Assembly: GCA_963971285.1 (NCBI GenBank)
Contig: OZ020255.1
Coordinates: forward strand, 15,706,931 to 15,770,930
Length of the DNA stretch: 64,000 nucleotides
Direction: 5' to 3'
DNA from: Astropecten irregularis
Lineage: Eukaryota > Echinodermata > Asteroidea > Paxillosida > Astropectinidae
In this document: piece after piece, positions 53,746 to 64,000 of the stretch
How the letters are laid out: every line of letters starts with the position of its first letter
Position numbering within the stretch: position 1 is the first letter of the stretch
Position numbers and translations under genes: made by a program
The notes under the pieces: model-generated
What the model was told of the DNA's origin: nothing
The model's database searches: none
Seen by the model: the letters and a program-made list of their open reading frames with translations, nothing else

Positions 53746-54485
53746 GGCTATGGATGTTCATCTTTTGGCATTGGCATGGCTGTTCCTCCTCCTTGACACA
53801 TGGGTTCCATAACGCTAGTGATATCATCAGTGCAATTCACTGCAAAGTGCACTCAAGTTTATAAGGAGAGTTTGGATGAATGCGGGCGTACTGTGTGGTG
53901 GTACTAATAGTGAACCGTGAATACACACGCTGATACACTAGCATGTACAGAGAGACTTGCATGCATTCACAGTGAGTGACAACACGTGAGTACTACAATA
54001 GATACTGTTCTTTGTATTGGATTAACATGCGGCATGCACGTACCGTACCGTACATGCACATTTTTGCACACTTGTTACTAAGATTTGACTGCTCGGTGTT
54101 AGGTTGTTGTTTTTTAATCAAGAGAAATATCATGAACGGAAGTCAACTAGTTAAAACAAGCAATAAGTACATATAATGCAGATTTGCGATATAGTTTATC
54201 CATGAGATGAAAAAGCCAACCATATACTTTTTTGCAGTGATTTTTACTTTTTGTTTTTTATTTTTTGTTTTTGACTTAATTCATATTTATTTATTTTTTT
54301 CCCGAATTTGACCAATGAGCTTTATCTGTGTCCTCATCTGCTTCACTTAGGTTGTGTTTCATTTCATTACATCCGGTGGGATTTTGTTTCTTTTGCTTTG
54401 GTGTTGTTGTTTTTGTTTATTGTCATGTTTTTTTCGAAGAACATGTAGGACAACTCACTCTTATAAACCATTAATCTCCAAGCTC

Positions 54486-54629
54486 AATGGGAAACTTTGG
54501 AGAACTGGTCTTCAAGTCAACAGCGCACGCGCACGCACGTGTACGCATGCATAAAACAATGCAGGCATTCTCACAATTGCGTGCGCGTGCGCAGTTGACT
54601 TGAAGACCGGTTCTCCAAAGTCTCCCATT
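54486..54629. mobile_element. Palindromic MITE L with CG-rich inner arms
   Basis: The left arm AATGGGAAACTTTGGAGAAC, TGGTCTTCAAGTCAACAGCG, CACGCGCACGCA is inverted at 54575-54629 (GCGTGCGCGTGCGCAGTTGA, CTTGAAGACCGGTTCTCCAA, AGTCTCCCATT). The arms are about 52 bp with a spacer of about 40 bp. The alternating CG/CA inner part is unusual for the region. Confidence 0.85.
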
Positions 54630-54959
54630 ACTTCAACCATGTGCTAATTAAAATTAGCTCACAAATTATACTTTTGTATAATAGCTCTGATCAATGGTTA
54701 CATTAACACTGAAATCTAACCATTCGTAGATAAATTTGCTAAATTTGTTTTCGTCCAATCCTACTATGGCTCTCCTCTTCAAAAATACTTCTTTCCACAT
54801 TGACTACGGTAATTATTGTACCGAACAAGTTCCGGGAAACTTGAAATAAGCAATTTATGCAAGTGAATGTCATTCAAAAAATGACTATTAAAATGTGGGT
54901 CGGAAAAACAGTTCCTTTCATGAGAATCCAGGAAGTGGTTTCAAGGCCTCTACCTACCC

Positions 54960-55791
54960 GTGGTGGGTGTGTAATGCATGTAACATTCATTTAATCATCT
55001 ACATTCCTTGAATCTTCAACCACTGCTTTAATACAATACGCCCCCTTTTGAAAGTGTACACGTAGTAGATATAGGTGGCCTATATTGTTATTTCCTAAAC
55101 CAATTTTGCTTGATTACTGTATATGGCATTGCCATTTGGCAGACTCGTGATGTTGACAAATCAATCATCGTGGTGGACGTGTAATGCATGTAACATTCAT
55201 TTAACCATCTACATTCCTTGAATCTTCAACCACTGCTTTAATACAATACGCCCCCTTTTGAAAGTGTACACGTAGTAGATATAGGTGGCCTATATTGTTA
55301 TTTCCTAAACCAATTTTGCTTGATTACTGTATATGGCATTGCCATTTGGCAGACTCGTAATGTTGACAAATCAATCATCGTGGTGGACGTGTAATGCATG
55401 TAACATTCATTTAACCATCTACATTCCTTGAATCTTCAACCACTGCTTTAATACAATACGCCCCATTTTGAAAGTGTACACGTAGTAGATATAGGCGGCC
55501 TATATTGTTATTTCCTAAACCAATTTTGCTTGATTACTGTATATGGCATTGCCATTTGGCAGACTCGTAATGTTGACAAATCAATCATCGTGGTGGACGT
55601 GTTACCAATGCATGTAACATTCATTTAATCATCTACATTCCTCGAATCTTCATCCACTGCTTTAATACAATACGCCCCCTTTTGAGAGTGTACACGTAGT
55701 AAATACAGGCGGCCTATATTGTAATTTCCTAAACCAATTTTGCTTAATTATATGGCATTGCCATTTGGCAGACTCGTGATGTTGACAAATC
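54960..55791. repeat. 210-bp satellite, four tandem copies
   Basis: The anchor GTAATGCATGTAACATTCAT recurs at 54971, 55181 and 55391, exactly 210 bp apart. A fourth copy starts about 55601 with a small insertion (GTTACCAATGCATG). Copies 2 and 3 are almost identical and copy 4 is the most diverged. Each has AATACGCCCCCTTTTGAAAG, GTGTACACGTAGTAGATATA and TGGCATTGCCATTTGGCAGA. Non-coding. Confidence 0.95.
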
Positions 55792-55904
55792 ATTTCCAAA
55801 AGATAAAGGATACTGAGCGAGACCTCAGCCCATCAATAAAGTCACTGCACGTTAATGTAAAAACATTATTTAAATTCGAGAGTTTTTGAGTTTTTGCATG
55901 GTGA

Positions 55905-56035
55905 CAATTAGTATGTGTGGATCAGTTTGCGGAAACACCATGTAATATTCATTTGTACTTTTGCACTTCTTATTTCATCGCACTTCTGGTTTATAGGTCT
56001 CAACGTTTTGACTAGCCTGCTCTAGTCATCATCTG
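55905..56035. mobile_element. MITE C, left arm only
   Basis: Contains GGTGACAATTAGTATGTGTG, GCGGAAACACCATGTAATAT, GTCTCAACGTTTTGACTAGC and CTGCTCTAGTCATCATC, matching 6390-6520. It lies about 420 bp upstream of the P450 start codon. Confidence 0.75.
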
Positions 56036-56374
56036 GATTCAAATTTAAATCAAAACAAGCCTATTGAAAAACATTGTCAAATTTATGAGTAATTTCGAAT
56101 CTTAGAAGTGACATCCCTATGTGGGTATTCGTGTTCTCCTCATTCTGCCTGAGCAAATGTAGCTATGACACTTGATAGGCATACTGTATAAATATTTCAA
56201 CTGATGACAAACTGGTTAATGTAAACGAGCTGTTTTGTTTGAAAAACTGTCAAGCCGAAATCGAATTAAGGTCGTCCAAGAGATATGACAGATGAGGGGA
56301 GTGAGATGTGTGTCATCAATTAATATTTACAAAAACCAACTTCCCTTTCTTCTGACTTGTCATTTGCTGTGCAG

Positions 56375-56454
56375 ATAATAATCTAAAGGCTTACCTCGGA
56401 GGAAAAACCCAAGTATTCTATTCACAAGACTGGAACACTGAAGAAGAAGACATC
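56375..56454 (+). other. P450 5' UTR segment
   Basis: 80 bp between a pyrimidine-rich acceptor (CTTGTCATTTGCTGTGCAG, AG at 56373-56374) and the start codon. The P450 frame has no stop here, so an upstream coding extension cannot be excluded. The hydrophobic anchor starting right at the ATG argues for 56455 as the start. Confidence 0.45.
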
Positions 56455-57343
56455 ATGATTCTGACAGCTTCACTGTGTGGCACGGCACTCTGTGCTATGT
56501 ATTACCTCAAGGAACAATATGACTACACCATTAGACGGATGCCTCCCGGCCCATCCTCCATCCCATTCATCGGGAATGCCCTCAGCATCAACTGCAAAGC
56601 TCCCCACCTCTCCATGCTGGAGCTCGCTAAGAAGTACGGAGACATCTTCAGCATCAAATTGGGCTCCCAGCGGGTTGTGATCCTCAACAGTTGTGAAGTC
56701 ATCAAGGAGGCGTACAAGGGCTTGGACATTTCCCACAGGCCCAACATCTACTGTATGGATGTTCTGGTCGGCGACAAAGGATTCTTGACGTGCAAGGACA
56801 CCAACCAGTGGAGACTGCACGCCAAACTTTGCCGGAGTGCCCTTCGTATCATCAACAACAGCAGCCTTGGAGAGAAAATCAGCGAAGAGTCTGAATTCCT
56901 CATCGACAAAATCCTGGGTTATCACGGCAAGCCTTTCAACCCTAACCAAGACTTGTACTTGGCCTCACTTAACATCCTCTGTAATATATCCTTTGGCGAA
57001 CGCTACTCGAACACCGATCCGGAGCTTCACGACATCCTGAACTATTCGGCTGAAATTCTGAAGGTGCTGTCACCCATCCATCCAGTCAATGCTCTGCCGT
57101 GGTTAAGGCACTTCCCCAACAAGTGGTTTGACGGTCTACTGAAGGCCAAGGAGCAACGAGACAGACTGCTGATGAGAAAGTACGTACAGCATGTTGCAAC
57201 CTACAAAGACGGAGAGATCAGAGACATGCTGGATGCCATGTTGGCATCAGCAAAGCAGGCCGTCCAGGAGAAAGATGACAACTCTCTGAGTGTGCTGACA
57301 CCGGAGCACATCATCATCAATATGTGGGTCATGTTCTTTGCAG
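56455..57343 (+). CDS. P450 coding exon 1
   Basis: 889 nt: residues 1-296 plus the first base of Gly297. It includes the membrane anchor, proline hinge, helix C and, at the end, WVMFFA of helix I. The donor is GCAG/GTAAGT, so reading past it gives a false longer ORF. Confidence 0.95.
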
Positions 57344-59999
57344 GTAAGTTTTATACCATAGTCAAGAGTAAGGTTCACAGGTGTAATTGCACCTTGCTGC
57401 CCATAGACAAAGTGACTATTACATTACTAGCGGCATACATGTATTCCCAGTGGACAGTAGATCAGTCTCAGGCAAGTCTCACTTACCAGTGCAAAGATTC
57501 TAAAGGCTGACATGGTATTTCACTATCACAGGGGAATGTACTGTAGAATCATGTGTAGCTGATATATGGTTATTCAAAAAGCTTTATCATGCTTGAACAT
57601 ACCATGATTTACAGTATGTCAGACGTAAATCAAATGTGACCAAAAAAAACATGATATGAAATTCCTGCCCTCAGTTTACCACAAGTTCTAAATAGTTTTC
57701 CTTGCAAAAAAACAACAACATAAACTGATGTAGTATATCGATGCAAATACTTCTACCGACTCAAAATATCAATTTGACTGTTAAATGAATGAAGCTCCGA
57801 TTGATTTCTCATACACTATCCTTCCTATCTGATCCTAATCTACCCTTGTACAGGTACTGACACTGTGGCTAACACCCTACAGTGGGGACTGCTATACATG
57901 GCGGCATTTCCCAAGAAGCAAGCTAAGGTACAGGACCAGATTGAGCAAGTACTGGGAAAGGATGGCCAGCTCACACTCAACTGCAAATCCAAACTGCCCT
58001 ACTTGGGTAAGTCATATTCTTTCCTGCAGGAATACTTAAAACCTTTTTTTTTCAAAATGCGCAGTTCTGGGCGGAATTTCATGGAATCCGTTACGGGCAC
58101 TCTTTTTTAGCTGGGCATGAAATCTATTTCATGGAATCTGTAAGCAAGACCTTCGGCGTTGTCATGGGCATTCTGCAGAAAGTCTATGCTTAGCATAGCG
58201 AGAAAGAAAACTCTCCCATAAAATACGCTAAGCAAAAAAGTTATTGTAAGCAAAGAATTTTTGCTTATGGTAAGAGATTCCATGAAATTATGCACAGGAG
58301 CCTGGTTAAACATATTATCTAAAAGCTGAAACTAGACATTCTGGTTTTCGGAACTCAAGTTTTCTTGTTCAAAAGTATCTACATGTCCATCCAAGCCATA
58401 GCCAAAAGCCTATATTTTAATACCTTAAAAAGGATGTATGTGTGGTATGGAGCCGAAGCCAGAAAAGCCACAGCCAAAGCCATGGTTTCTAAAAGGAGTG
58501 AGGACTTACATGTAAGACTATGCAAAGATTACATGCGAATGCTTAAAATATGAGACTAAATGAATGAAAATACCCTAAATAACCTGTCAACTTGTGGTTT
58601 TTTGCTTTTTACATAATACAGAGGCAACAGTGTATGAGATTATGAGATACAGCTCTTTAACAATCCTAGGAGTACCTCATGCAGCGGCCGTAGACACCAG
58701 AGTCAAGGGCTACTACATCCCTAAAGGTAAGACATACAACACCAATGCTACAAATCTAATCATTCATTCTAATTCATAAAATTCCCAATTTATTTATATG
58801 TTCCCAATTGAACTTAATTAATGGCCAATTTCATAAAATTATGAAATCATCTGACACAGATTGTGTATAATTTGTAAACCCTGATTTTTCAATGGATTGA
58901 AAAAAATACATCCATGGAAAGTAGTACGCATAATTATGTACATAATTATGTACACTTGTCTTGCTTTCAGAATTACAATGCATTGAGACATGGGCCAAAG
59001 ATGTTTTGAAAAATCCATCCCAGTTTTCCATTATTTACATATTGAAAATTCTAGATTGAATAGCAACTACATGCACTGGACAAGACAACTAAATAAGACT
59101 TAATTTCATGTGACATTTCAGTGATTCATACAACATAGTGGCTGCCATTCAATGTACAAAACTACAATGCATTCTACCTCCATAGTGAAATAGCCTCTTG
59201 AAATAGCCCCCTCAATGTGCAGAGTAAATCTAACAACACTCATTGGCAGAAAGTTCTGCAATGTAAATGAGGTTACAAGCACTACCTCCCAGCATCACAA
59301 GAGGGCGCTATTTAGAAATGTCAGTTGTACAGTGATGTCAGTCAGTTGTGTATTTTCAAGCATAAACCACACTGTCTACTGAAAGGCAATTTCATCCTTT
59401 GTACATTGTAAATACAAAACCCAAAGTATATGATCAATGAACTGATATTGTTGTTGTTTGCTATTAAAGGTACATGAATTACTGGAATTCATTACAAACT
59501 CTCAAAGATACAGGATCATCCAAACATGAATAAAGATTTATGTTGAATTACATGTAACTGTCTGTCTACAACACAAGTATTTATAAGCTCATCCAGTATG
59601 AACTCAAGTTATACTGATAACATTTATATATTTATATGATTGGTGTTTTTATTATCAACAGGGACCCAAGTCATGGCCAACTTCTGGGCCGTTCACCATG
59701 ATGAAGCCGTCTGGGACAAACCCCACGAGTTTCTTCCCGAACGCTTCCTGGACTCAGAAGGCAATCTCCGTAACATGTCCGAGTTCCCTTACTTCATGCC
59801 TTTCTCCACCGGCCAGAGGAGCTGCATCGGTAAGGGCATGGCCAAGTCAGAGCTCTTTCTCTTGCTCGGGAAGCTGTTGCAGAAGTTCTGCTTTCAGCTT
59901 CCGTCCAATGCCAAGGCAGATCTTGAGGGACTGGCCTCCGTGTCTCTTATCCCTAAGCCCTATGAGATCCAAGCTCTTGAGAGGGCCATGTACATATAA
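56455..59999 (+). CDS. Cytochrome P450, CYP2 clan (CYP1/CYP17-like), complete
   Basis: Haem-thiolate monooxygenase, expected on the ER membrane with electrons from P450 reductase. Coding exons 56455-57343, 57854-58006, 58622-58726 and 59662-59999 give 494 residues, the usual length. All three introns are phase 1 with consensus GT-AG borders. In order: a short N-terminal anchor (ILTASLCGTALCAMYYL), proline hinge MPPGPSSIPFIGN, helix C W119, helix I motif AGTDT (296-300), helix K EIMR (353-356), PERF (408-411), and haem loop FSTGQRSCIG (430-439) with ligand Cys437. The blocks LPYLEATVYEIMR and GTQVMANFWAVHHDEAVWDK place it near CYP1 and CYP17. The helix-C WxxxR arginine is Ala123. The start has A at -3. 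The substrate (xenobiotic or steroid-like) cannot be told from sequence. Confidence 0.95.
57854..58006 (+). CDS. P450 coding exon 2
   Basis: 153 nt from an acceptor ending CTTGTACAG to the donor TTGG/GTAAGT. It completes Gly297 and encodes TDTVANTLQWGLLYM (helix I) to KLPYL. Confidence 0.93.
58064..58305. repeat. Inverted-repeat element in P450 intron 2
   Basis: ATTTCATGGAATC occurs directly at about 58077 and 58127 and inverted as GATTCCATGAAAT at about 58270. Inner inverted TGCTTAGCAT/GCTAAGCA motifs occur. It resembles a decayed MITE. The rest of introns 2 and 3 shows no feature. Confidence 0.6.
58622..58726 (+). CDS. P450 coding exon 3
   Basis: 105 nt, acceptor ATAATACAG and donor AAAG/GTAAGA. 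It encodes EATVYEIMRYSSL (helix K ExxR) to GYYIPK. The alignment LPYL/EATVYEIMR is continuous with family members, so no exon is missing before it. Confidence 0.94.
59662..59999 (+). CDS. P450 coding exon 4
   Basis: 338 nt from acceptor TTATCAACAG to TAA at 59997-59999. It encodes GTQVMANFWAVHH, PERFL, the haem-binding FSTGQRSCIG and the C-terminal LIPKPYEIQAL strand. Confidence 0.96.
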
Positions 60000-62380
60000 A
60001 GCTAGAGTTACTTATGAATATGTTGTGGACGTGAGTTGATGCCAGCAGGTTATATGCTGTTCAGAACACTTCCGATTCTGCAACAATACAATGACAAGCT
60101 ACATTGTATGCTCATGTTTGATTAATACTTCATTTGACCAAATTGGGATTCAGGAATCATAAAGAGAGTACAGCCTTAAAAGTTGGAAAGTGAAGGGCAC
60201 AAGTCTGTAGATCACGACTTCTCTATGTAGTGGAAGAAGGAACTTTTACGTATTCAAATAGGTCCTTGCCAAATTCTCAAGGGAACTTAGGGTTATTAAA
60301 GGAGTAAACTTGACCTGAACCTGTTCAAAATTATGAACAGATAAAAATGTAGCAATTATAGCAACTGTTATTCATGTGCCTGAGACTGCAAGAGAGGAGC
60401 CTTAATTCATAATATTTCAAATCTTCATCTTACTTTGTCTTCCAAATTCTGAAGTTCTTATGTTAGGCTGACTTTCACTAGTATAGCAGTACCATTCATC
60501 AGTAAATATGTAAATATTATCGTGCACATTTCATGGGACATTTTTTCTTATGTTAATGCATACTAGTCATACATGTACCATTTTGGGGATTACAAATGTC
60601 AAAAAAAAAACTTCAACGGAGTTTATATTGTACATAGTATATGTACAGTTTCCAAGTAAAGAATATTCATTTCACACACAAAAATCATATACAGTATGTA
60701 TACTTCCCTAAAAAAATGAAAGGTTTCTTTTTGCTGGTGTACAATGTACATCTCCATGTATGTGGTCAGCAGTGTACATTTTTTAGCATGAAAAAAATTA
60801 CTAATAACACAGATGTGTTACGTGTATGAAGATAAAAATGCTCTAACTATTAACATTGGTATCAAACAAATCCATGATTTCCACAAAATCTGACAGAAAC
60901 TTCATGTACATTGTAGTAATTTTCTGTAGAATTTACACACAAAAATATGTTTTTAAAAAGAAAAGTCAAAATAGAGGTTTTGTATTGTGGATGGTTTGTA
61001 TTCACAAGGGATATGTATGTAATTGGTGGCATTTAATGGTAATACACCACTGAAATTGATTGTTATGAGGCCTACATGTACATGTATATATTTACTGTAT
61101 CCAAACTCACAGAATGTGTAAATGCACACAAGTCACTTGTCTATGATCTGGTAATAGAAAAGAAAAATACTATATTTTAGACAGGCAGGTGGTGATCTTT
61201 GTTTCGAGTTTTGTTTTGTGATTCTGGTGATCTTTGGTGATTTTTGGGTTTTGTGTTTGGGGGGCCAAAAAGAATATTTATTTTATATTCCCTTTATTGT
61301 GCATTAGTTTTGACCTGGCTTAATGAATTAAATTCAAAGTAATTGCACTTAAGACAATGAGTTCAATTGTTACACAGTTTAAGACTGCAAGAGCCAATAG
61401 CAACGTACAAAATCTGCCAGAAAATGACATTCAACATTCAACATTTTGCAGAGAGTAAAAAAAATAAATTAAGAAGCCAATTTTTGTCCAAAGTGATTTT
61501 CAAAAAACAATTTGAACCAGTTTAAACCCCAAATATATGTGTGTCGTGCTTCATTTTAAAAAGTTGATTAATGATTGTTTGTAATATAAAAGTAACGTTA
61601 CTTGACTTGACTGTACATACTCTATTTTAGTGAACATAACATGTGTATTTTAAATTCAGGAGATTTTTTCATATATTTATTGTTAAAGATATGTCACCCT
61701 ATTGATCATGAAGAAAAAGATTTTTTTAGCTACCAATGCAATCAGTTAAAAGTACATATAAAATATACCCTGTAATTGGTGGCCTTTATGTGTTTGTTAA
61801 ACCAACTCTTGTTTTACATGTACCTTGCTGTGTTACCATTTAAAAATGTTAAGTTGATGATATTCCACACGTTGTATTCTTAATAAAAAAAAAGCTACTG
61901 TAAATTTTAGTGTACATATATATATATACTTTTCATATACCTACAATTATCTCTAATTCCTATCCTGGTTTCCTTTGATATTTTTTATTTTAGATTTTAT
62001 CTTTATATGCAATCTGTTTTAACTGGGCTTACTGGGGTTCTCTCTACCTTTTAGCAAAACGTTTATTTTTGTAAAAATTTTAAGATTTTGTCGTGGAGAT
62101 CCAATGGGTGAATGGGGAATTTAACAAAAATGATTTTGACATTTTGAGGTAAGTGGTGGAATTTAGTATTATAATGGTGTATTTATTTATAATTACATTT
62201 AATTAAAAAAAATCATACTAAACTCAGATATATTCATTTTACTCAGTGTAACAAACAAATATATATACAAACACATGTATTCATTTCACCATATGTTACA
62301 ATTTAAGTTAGAAAAGATGATCATTTATACATGTTCATTATGGATTTTGACTTTCTGTGAATAAAATAGGGTGTGTATGG
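60000..62380 (+). other. Likely P450 3' UTR and flank
   Basis: AT-rich, non-coding sequence after the stop codon. Candidate polyadenylation signals AATAAA are at 61463-61468, 61882-61887 and 62360-62365, the last followed by a G/T-rich tract (GTGATGTTTATTTGTGGTGT). Which one ends the transcript cannot be decided from sequence. Confidence 0.4.
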
Positions 62381-62643
62381 TACAATATTAGTAATGTGAT
62401 GTTTATTTGTGGTGTAATGTCTTTCCAATTCAATGAAAAAACTGACCTCACCAAACTGTCCCAAAGCTACATGTAACTTAAGCCAGATTTGCGCAAAGTG
62501 TCAATATTCAATCTGGCACTTATCAACTGATTTCAACTAATAAACCACTTTGAACAAGAAATTTAGGTCATGTTTCAGTGTTGAAGCAGAAGGCTTACTG
62601 GATTTATCCTGTCCCTTTTTCCCTAAGTTAAGATCATCTAATA

Positions 62644-62990
62644 CAGGCGTTTCACAATTAAGAGCGCCACCAAGAGGGCAGCAGGGAGAGGCCGATTTAC
62701 GCGGTGCATGATGGGAAATTGTCGCCATTTAACCCACCGTATATCTTTCATCCATAGGTATTTCTCAATGTTTTCCAGTTTGGATGTGTGTGCTGTGCAT
62801 CCGAAAGATTCGCAAACATAAACCATTGTGATAACACTTGAAATAAACGCACAAAACGACCCAAGAATTAGCAATAATGTTGAACGTATAGGGGGATAAT
62901 CTCCAATGTCGACAATTTCCCATCACGCACCGCGTAAATCGGCCTCTCCCTGCTGCCCTCTTGGTGGCGCTCTAAATTGTGAAACGCCTG
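62644..62990. mobile_element. 347-bp element with about 83-bp inverted ends, TA-flanked
   Basis: The ends CAGGCGTTTCACAATT.AGA, GCGCCACCAAGAGGGCAGCA and GGGAGAGGCCGATTTACGCG are repeated inverted at 62908-62990 with few mismatches. It is flanked by TA at 62642-62643 and 62991-62992, as in Tc1/mariner-type insertion. The interior of about 180 bp has no transposase. A minus-strand ORF of 78 codons across it was not recognised. Confidence 0.8.
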
Positions 62991-63002
62991 TATTCAATCT
63001 AA

Positions 63003-63157
63003 TCATCAAATAACCACTTCCCTTGATAAGAGAAACTAACTGGATTGATTTAAAGTCATCAAAAAAAGAACAAAGAATCCTTTACTGAAGCAGGATTTGA
63101 ACCAGCCACCGCTGGAAAACCGTACCGGCACTCTTACCAACTGAGCTATCCAGCATT
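63003..63157 (-). repeat. tRNA-derived SINE, copy 3
   Basis: Minus-strand tRNA-like head with box A (TAGCTCAGTTGG, 63137-63148) and box B (GGTTCAAATCC, 63093-63103). The tail ends GGTTATTTGATGATTAGATT, as in copies 1 and 2. Confidence 0.82.
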
Positions 63158-63169
63158 GTATTCAGTCCA

Positions 63170-63270
63170 GGGCTGGACAGCACAGTTGGTAAGAGTGCCG
63201 AAGCGGTTTTCCAGAGTTCGAATCTCACTCCAGCCAATTTTTCTTTGTTCACATTGCAAAAATTTAATTT
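63170..63270 (+). repeat. tRNA-derived SINE, copy 4 (head to head with copy 3)
   Basis: Plus-strand head GGGCTGGACAGCACAGTTGG with box B AGTTCGAATCT and the continuation CCAGCCAATTTTTCTTTGTT. The head faces copy 3 across about 12 bp. The body is truncated. Confidence 0.78.
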
Positions 63271-64000
63271 TAATCAGAAAACTTATGTCTGTTTTACCAA
63301 TAGTCTTGCATATTTGAAGGGGGAAAATATGAATTTTAAATGATTTTACAAAATCGTTATTACAATTTTACAAATGTACATCACTCAGCGCCAGCCCAAG
63401 CAACAATTTTACCAAGAATGCTTTTTGCATAGGCCCTGCCCCCTTTGGGTTTGGGGGCTATCTTCGTCCAAGGCCATATTCATAGTCTGCTGCCCTCTAC
63501 CAGTAAAGTTAGAAAGGCAGGAAAATCAAATCAACACAGAGGGCGGTATTGACTAAAGCCAGTGCCACACAGTGGAACGTCCATGCACTCAGATCATACT
63601 TAAGCCTGTACAAGTTCAATGCCATGCACAGTGTATGCCTACATATGCAGACAGTACAGGTGTACACTGTACACTGGAGTGAATTCTAACTCAGACAATT
63701 AATACGTCCTGTGACCTGCATATTAGCGCTTTCAAAACAAGAATGAAACATACAGGTGAACTGACCTACATCTGTAATAAATGTGTAGTAAGGATCTAGA
63801 AAAATGCCCATGAAAAATAAGGTTTTTCCTCCTAGCTTTGTTCGCCTTGCCTTTGATACTCATTTAATAATATGAATGAATTTGAGTTCCTCAATAGATA
63901 CAAATCACAAAATTAGCTTTGCAGAAATAAAACAAATAACCGACTGTGTAACAGCTGACATCAGATTGATAAATTTTAGCTCTGCTACTTTTTTTTATGA
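63271..64000. other. Right edge, nothing recognised
   Basis: AT-rich sequence with no gene or repeat that I can identify. Confidence 0.6.

Larger units (their letters stand above)
51076..56374 (+). other. Putative 5' intron or upstream region of the P450
   Basis: No coding exon recognised. It contains a second TATA-like site (TATATAAATAG, 53735-53745), a palindromic element (54486-54629), the 210-bp satellite (54960-55791) and a MITE C arm (55905-56035). The stretch 51.1-53.7 kb shows only AT-rich sequence. Confidence 0.5.

Noticed and set aside
57344-57510. Extension of P450 exon 1 to the stop at 57510
   Set aside because: A consensus donor at 57344 and the AGTDT motif, restored only by splicing to 57854, show that this part is intron.

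Overview
The window is animal nuclear DNA. It has split genes with GT-AG introns, long AT-rich non-coding stretches and many short dispersed repeats. The two recognisable host genes and the style of the repeats (fold-back elements, TTAA- and TA-flanked MITEs, tRNA-derived SINEs, a CR1/L2-like LINE) fit a marine invertebrate deuterostome, most likely an echinoderm such as a sea star. That taxonomic guess is inference from repeat and protein character, not a search result.

Layout. (1) About 1.5-30.2 kb, minus strand: the 5' half of a SMARCD/BAF60 gene, a subunit of the SWI/SNF chromatin-remodelling complex. Four coding exons (1539-1652, 2817-2939, 27962-28169, 30096-30235) join in frame to 195 codons. 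The first exon was not found and the SWIB-domain exons lie off the left edge. One intron is 25 kb and holds a CR1/L2-like LINE with a long intact reverse-transcriptase ORF (7661-10330), an LTR-like block and many MITEs. (2) About 30-50 kb: a repeat-rich stretch with no confidently recognised gene, containing a 12-unit tandem array, MITEs and two tRNA-SINEs. (3) About 50.7-62.4 kb, plus strand: a complete cytochrome P450 of the CYP2 clan (CYP1/CYP17-like). Its four coding exons (56455-57343, 57854-58006, 58622-58726, 59662-59999) give 494 residues with all P450 signature motifs except the helix-C arginine. A TATA/initiator pair at about 50.75 kb, followed by a transcribed-looking segment ending in a strong splice donor, may be its promoter and non-coding first exon. 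A four-copy 210-bp satellite lies between that segment and the coding exons. (4) About 62.4-64 kb: a 347-bp TA-flanked inverted-repeat element and two tRNA-SINEs arranged head to head.

The two host genes have unrelated jobs (chromatin remodelling; oxidation of lipophilic substrates in the ER) and are simply neighbours on opposite strands. No dedicated novel system was found. The most notable structure is repeat architecture: nested MITEs that reveal target-site rules, large palindromes, alternating-unit tandem arrays, and a repeat within about 32 bp of every SMARCD exon seen.
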